From positions 372,001 to 436,000 of the forward strand of contig NZ_KB907308.1 in NCBI RefSeq assembly GCF_000381925.1: a DNA stretch of 64,000 bases. Reading direction: 5' to 3'. Both the position numbers and the translations under genes were made by a program. The notes beneath the pieces were generated by a model, which ran no database searches, was not told where the DNA came from, and saw only the letters and a program-made list of their open reading frames with translations. The DNA is from Nocardia sp. BMG111209. Lineage in GTDB: Bacteria; Actinomycetota; Actinomycetes; Mycobacteriales; Mycobacteriaceae. Position 1 is the first letter of the stretch. Each line of letters starts with the position of its first letter. Below, one piece after another: positions 60,431 through 64,000 of the stretch.

Positions 60431-62665
60431 ATGGAGACCGTGATCGCCTCACTGGACACCTCGACGGTGCCGCCGCAACCCGCGGCCCCCCGCGCTCCCG
60501 GCCGGAGCGGCAAAACTGTCGAACGCGCCGGCCTCGCCGCTCTGCTGATCGCAACGGCGGTGATGTACCTCTGGAACATCACCATCAACGGGATGGGCAA
60601 CCAGTTCTACGCCGGCGCCGCCTGGGCCGGATCCCGGAACTGGGAGGCCCTGCTGTTCGGCTCGCTGGACGCCGGGAACTTCATCACGGTCGACAAGCCA
60701 CCGGTGTCGCAATGGGTGATGGGCCTGTCCGGGCGGATCTTCGGCTTCTCCAGCGCCTCCATGCTGATACCGCAGGCGCTGATGGCAGTGGCCGCGGTGG
60801 CGCTGGTGTACGGCGCGATCCGGCGGATCACCGGCAGTCACTACACCGGCCTGCTCGCCGGGGCCGCGCTGGCGCTGATCCCGGTCGCGGCGCTGATGTT
60901 CCGGTTCAACAATCCCGACGCCGCGATGGTGCTGCTGATGACGGCCGGCGCCTACGCCACCGTGCGGGCGCTGCAACGCGCGTCGACGCTGTGGCTCGTC
61001 CTGGCCGGGGTGGCCCTGGGCTTCGCGTTCCTGGCCAAGATGCTGGAAGGCGTGATGGTGCTGCCCGCCCTGGGGCTGGCCTATCTGGTCGCCGCACCCA
61101 ATCCGATCCGCACCCGGCTCCTGCAACTCGGCGCCGCGCTGATCGCGATGCTCGCGTCCGCGGGATGGTACGTGGTGCTGACGCTGCTGTGGCCCGCCTC
61201 GAGCCGTCCCTATCTCGCGGGCTCGACCGACAACAACTTCATGAATCTGGTGCTCGGCTACAACGGGTTCGCCCGGATCCTGGGCCGCAACCGCGGTGGC
61301 GGCGGACGGGGTGCGACGCCGCCCGCGACCACGACGCAGGTGCCGGGTGCGGCCGGTCCGGCCGCGACGGCGGTTCCCGCGCCGGCCGGACGGGGTGGCG
61401 GGGGCTTCGGCGGCAATCAGGTTCGCGGCGTGGAGCGACTGTTCACCGGTGAATTCGGCTTCGAGATCGGCTGGCTGCTGCCCGCGGCGGTGCTGGCCCT
61501 GGTGCTGGTGCTGATCGCCCGGCGGCGCGCACCGCGCACCGATCTGGTCCGGGCGGGGGCGATCGTCTTCGGCGGCTGGGTGCTCGTGGACGGTCTCGTG
61601 CTCAGCTACATGAAGAATCTGGCCCATCCGTACTACACGCTGTCCATCGCGCCCGCGGTCGCCGGGATGTTCGCGATCGGCGTTCACGAGATGTGGATCA
61701 ACCGGCACACCGTGTTCGGGCGGCTCGGTCTCGCCGCGCTGATCGCGCTCACGGGCGTCTGGAGCTTCGTGTTGCTGCACCGCAATGCCGGCTGGTATCC
61801 GGAACTGCGGTGGGTGATCCTGCTGGTCACGCTGTTCGCCGCGGCGCTGCTCGCGATGCCCTGGGAGCGCGGCGGATCGCGGCGGATCGCCACCGCGGCG
61901 CTCGCGCTGGGCCTGTTGGGCAGCCTCGCGGGTCAGGGGGCCTATTCGCTGGCCACCATCGGGACAGCGCACTCCGGCGGCGGGCCGACCGTGGGCCCGG
62001 CCCGTGCGGGTGGTCGCGACGGCTTCGGCGGGTTCGGGCAGTCGCAGTCGAATCCGCAGTTGTCCGCGCTGCTCGGGGCGACGAACTCCACCTGGGCGGC
62101 GGCGATCAACGGATCCTCCGCGGCGGCGGGCCTGGAGATCGAGAGCGGTAAGTCGGTGATGGCGATCGGCGGCTTCTCCGGCAGCGATCCGACGCCGACG
62201 CTGGCGCAGTTCCAGGCCGATGTGCAGGCGGGGAAGGTGACCTACTACATCGTCTCCAACCAGGGCGCGCGTGGCGGGAACGGCGGCGGTGTGCCGGACA
62301 CCCGGGGCACGACTCCGGGTGACAACGGAACCGGCAACGGTGGTGCGGGCCGGGACCGGAACGGGACCACCGGTAACGCCGGAACCGGCAACGGGACGGC
62401 GGGCAACGGCACCGCAGGCAACGGCCGGACCGGCAACAGCACGCCCGGCAACAACGTCACGCCGGGTAACGCCGGAGCGGGCAACGGCACCGCGGGCAAC
62501 AGCCGGACCGGCAACGGTATGCCGGGCAACGGCACCCCGGGGAACGGTGGTGGCGGGTTCGGCCGCAACCAGCACACCGACATCAGCGACTGGGTGACGG
62601 CCACCTTCACCCCGCAGCAGGTCGGCAACGCGACGGTCTACAACCTGTCCGGCCACACCGGGTAG
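60431..62665 (+). CDS. Glycosyltransferase family 39 (ArnT/PMT-like) membrane enzyme
   Basis: Protein of 744 residues with about 12 helices. The family motif WEALLFGSLDAGNFITVDKPPVSQWVMGL near the first loop supplies the acidic residues, with GLLAGAALALIPVAALMFRFNNPDAAMVLL following. Such enzymes transfer mannose or arabinose from polyprenyl phosphate carriers to glycans or proteins. Two insertions are odd: a Gly/Arg/Ala/Pro loop at about residues 285-335, and a Gly-Asn-Thr repeat (NGTAGNGTAGN-like) at about 615-715 before the conserved-looking end. The start at 60431 follows the frame; no strong ribosome site. Confidence 0.9.
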   Translation: METVIASLDTSTVPPQPAAPRAPGRSGKTVERAGLAALLIATAVMYLWNITINGMGNQFYAGAAWAGSRNWEALLFGSLDAGNFITVDKPPVSQWVMGLSGRIFGFSSASMLIPQALMAVAAVALVYGAIRRITGSHYTGLLAGAALALIPVAALMFRFNNPDAAMVLLMTAGAYATVRALQRASTLWLVLAGVALGFAFLAKMLEGVMVLPALGLAYLVAAPNPIRTRLLQLGAALIAMLASAGWYVVLTLLWPASSRPYLAGSTDNNFMNLVLGYNGFARILGRNRGGGGRGATPPATTTQVPGAAGPAATAVPAPAGRGGGGFGGNQVRGVERLFTGEFGFEIGWLLPAAVLALVLVLIARRRAPRTDLVRAGAIVFGGWVLVDGLVLSYMKNLAHPYYTLSIAPAVAGMFAIGVHEMWINRHTVFGRLGLAALIALTGVWSFVLLHRNAGWYPELRWVILLVTLFAAALLAMPWERGGSRRIATAALALGLLGSLAGQGAYSLATIGTAHSGGGPTVGPARAGGRDGFGGFGQSQSNPQLSALLGATNSTWAAAINGSSAAAGLEIESGKSVMAIGGFSGSDPTPTLAQFQADVQAGKVTYYIVSNQGARGGNGGGVPDTRGTTPGDNGTGNGGAGRDRNGTTGNAGTGNGTAGNGTAGNGRTGNSTPGNNVTPGNAGAGNGTAGNSRTGNGMPGNGTPGNGGGGFGRNQHTDISDWVTATFTPQQVGNATVYNLSGHTG

Positions 62666-62674
62666 TACTGCGAA

Positions 62675-62717
62675 AAAGGCCCCCGGCGCAACGAAAGTCG
62701 TTGCACCGGGGGCCTTT
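62675..62717. terminator. Strong intrinsic terminator between convergent genes
   Basis: AAAGGCCCCCGG (62675-62686) pairs with CCGGGGGCCTTT (62706-62717); an inner GCAACG/CGTTGC stem (62688-62693 with 62699-62704) extends it after one mismatch, with loop AAAGT. Flanking A and T runs on the two sides make it bidirectional, for the GT39 gene (stop 62665) and tsf (stop 62740). Confidence 0.9.
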
Positions 62718-62739
62718 CGGCTTCCAGGAGCAGGCCGGA

Positions 62740-63564
62740 TCAGGCCTGGCCGACCTCGAACCGCGCGAAGCGGGTCACGGTGACACCGGCCTCGTCCAGC
62801 AGCTGCTTCACGGTCTTCTTGCTGTCGGTGACCGACGCCTGCTCCAGCAGGACGACGTCCTTGTAGAAGCCGTTGACGCGGCCCTCGACGATCTTCGGGA
62901 GCGCACCTTCCGGCTTGCCCTCCTCGCGAGCGGTCGCCTCGGCGATGCTGCGCTCCTTCTCGACCACGTCGGCGGGCACCTCGTCGCGCGTCACGTACTT
63001 GGCCTTCAGCGCGGCGATCTGCATGGCGGCGGCACGCGCGGCCTCACCGGCCGCATCGCCGGAGCCCTGGTACTCGACCAGCACGCCGACGGCCGGCGGC
63101 AGGTCCGAGGAACGCTTGTGCAGGTAGGTCGCGACCGGGCCGTCGAACGAGACGACACGACGCAGTTCCAGCTTCTCGCCGATCTTCGCGGCGAGTTCCT
63201 GCACGACCTGGTCGGCGGTCCTGCCGTTGACGTCGACGGCCTTCAGCGCGTCGAGGTCCGTGGGGTGGACCTTGGAAGCGGCGTCGACGATATCGCCGGC
63301 GACGTTCTGGAACTCGTCGTTCTTCGCGACGAAGTCGGTCTCGGAGTTGAGCTCGATCATCACGCCGTTCTGCGCGGCGACCAGGCCCTCGGCGGTGGCG
63401 CGCTCGGCGCGCTTGCCCACGTCCTTGGCGCCCTTGATGCGGAGCACCTCGACGGCCTTCTCGAAATCGCCGTCGGTCTCCTCCAGCGCCTTCTTGCAGT
63501 CCATCATGCCGGAGCCGGTCAGCTCACGGAGCCGCTTCACATCGGCGGCGGTGTAGTTCGCCAT
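62740..63564 (-). CDS. tsf: Elongation factor Ts
   Basis: Nucleotide exchange factor for EF-Tu. The 274 residues begin [29 protein letters not shown] and contain the [10 protein letters not shown] motif that contacts EF-Tu. Full length for actinobacterial EF-Ts. Start at 63564 from the conserved MANYTA. Follows rpsB on the minus strand, about 110 bp apart, as in most bacteria. Confidence 0.98.
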   Translation of the reverse strand: MANYTAADVKRLRELTGSGMMDCKKALEETDGDFEKAVEVLRIKGAKDVGKRAERATAEGLVAAQNGVMIELNSETDFVAKNDEFQNVAGDIVDAASKVHPTDLDALKAVDVNGRTADQVVQELAAKIGEKLELRRVVSFDGPVATYLHKRSSDLPPAVGVLVEYQGSGDAAGEAARAAAMQIAALKAKYVTRDEVPADVVEKERSIAEATAREEGKPEGALPKIVEGRVNGFYKDVVLLEQASVTDSKKTVKQLLDEAGVTVTRFARFEVGQA

Positions 63565-63672
63565 CCTGGCGAGCCTCCTTGTAGGTTTCGGGTCCTTCGA
63601 ACAACACCATGCCGACCACTTCCTAACAGGAAGGGCCGGCACGGTGAACAAAGTCGCGGTGGCGACTGCCGC

Positions 63673-64000
63673 TTACTCGGCGGCCGAGGCCGGCTCTTCG
63701 GCGGCCGGAGCGGCTTCCGCAGCCGGAGCAGCCTCGGGAGCCGCGGTGGCCTCGGGAGCCGGAGCAGCCTCGGGAGCCGCAGCGGCCTCGGGAGCCGGGG
63801 TGGCCTGAGCCAGCAGTTCCTGCTCCCACTCGGCGAGCGGCTCACCGGCGGCGCCGGCTTCCGGCTTGGTATCGCCGGAGGCGCGCGCGGCGCGGGCCTG
63901 CACACCCTCGGCGACCGCGGAGGCGACGACCTTGGTCAGCAGCGCGGCCGAGCGGATCGCGTCGTCGTTACCCGGGATCGGGTAATCGACCAGGTCGGGG
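63673..64000 (-). CDS. rpsB: 30S ribosomal protein S2, C-terminal part (continues outside window)
   Basis: The visible part begins at [36 protein letters not shown], typical of the end of S2. It continues with an extra tail of about 60 residues beyond the usual S2 fold, made of Ala/Pro/Glu repeats ([17 protein letters not shown]). Such tails occur in some actinobacterial S2 proteins and vary between species. The N-terminal part lies past base 64000. Operon partner of tsf. Confidence 0.93.
   Translation of the reverse strand, partial: PDLVDYPIPGNDDAIRSAALLTKVVASAVAEGVQARAARASGDTKPEAGAAGEPLAEWEQELLAQATPAPEAAAAPEAAPAPEATAAPEAAPAAEAAPAAEEPASAAE

Noticed and set aside
1..64000. tRNA, rRNA and riboswitch genes
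   Set aside because: I looked for cloverleaf arms and TTCGA-type T-loops in the intergenic gaps and saw none that folds convincingly.

Overview
The window is high-GC actinobacterial DNA. Gene content and order point to the Corynebacteriales, most likely Nocardia or a close relative: the dxr - rip1 - ispG - GNAT - penicillin-binding lipoprotein run known from mycobacteria, the tsf/rpsB and pyrH/frr/cdsA/rlmN cluster, DUF4254, DUF2631 and DUF5753-type XRE proteins, and many GTG starts and ATGA overlaps. I see no rRNA, tRNA, CRISPR array or intact insertion sequence. LAYOUT: 1-2.0 kb holds the end of an acyl-CoA ligase coupled to a short-chain dehydrogenase. 2.0-6.6 kb has a divergent XRE/DUF4254 pair, two ABC-2 permeases without an ATPase, a nitrobindin-like protein and a 51-residue secreted peptide. 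6.6-14.1 kb is the MEP isoprenoid genes dxr and ispG with the site-2 protease rip1, a cyanase, a GNAT protein and a penicillin-binding lipoprotein. 14.1-16.6 kb has a repeat patch, a LysR substrate domain lacking HTH, a GH18-like protein and a small membrane protein. 16.6-24.7 kb is a peptide ABC importer downstream of gamma-glutamyltransferase with a divergent LysR, read as gamma-glutamyl peptide or glutathione scavenging. 24.8-32.8 kb has a KhtTU-like cation/H+ antiporter, an amino-acid-type binding lipoprotein, a large membrane protein and a MerR-controlled pair of membrane proteins. 32.8-38.5 kb is an operon of DUF1800, DUF1501, OmpR regulator and kinase, then a possible 31-residue membrane peptide and an unknown protein. 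38.7-45.2 kb has a secreted GH1 glycosidase, a MacB/Lol-type ABC exporter with a NarL two-component pair under a 24-bp palindrome, and a quinone-oxidoreductase-like protein. 45.4-50.8 kb is the most unusual part: eight 43-bp tandem repeats, then two adjacent mutual paralogs with a topoisomerase VI-A/Spo11-like look, then a membrane protein with an Asp/Ser/Gly tail, an asparagine-synthetase-like enzyme without Cys2, and a cupin-like protein. 50.8-55.1 kb is accessory DNA: a stress membrane protein, an unrecognised 530-residue protein, broken rlmN pieces around an AbiEii remnant, and an intact VapBC module. 55.2-64 kb is conserved core: rlmN, hydrolase, LapA-like, cdsA, frr, pyrH, a GT39 mannosyltransferase, tsf and the end of rpsB. 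HOW IT WORKS TOGETHER: the core blocks serve isoprenoid and phospholipid precursor supply, ribosome biogenesis and envelope assembly. Most accessory operons are envelope sensing or transport units, each with its own regulator, and several carry clear palindromic operators. The rlmN end looks like an integration or rearrangement spot for toxin genes.
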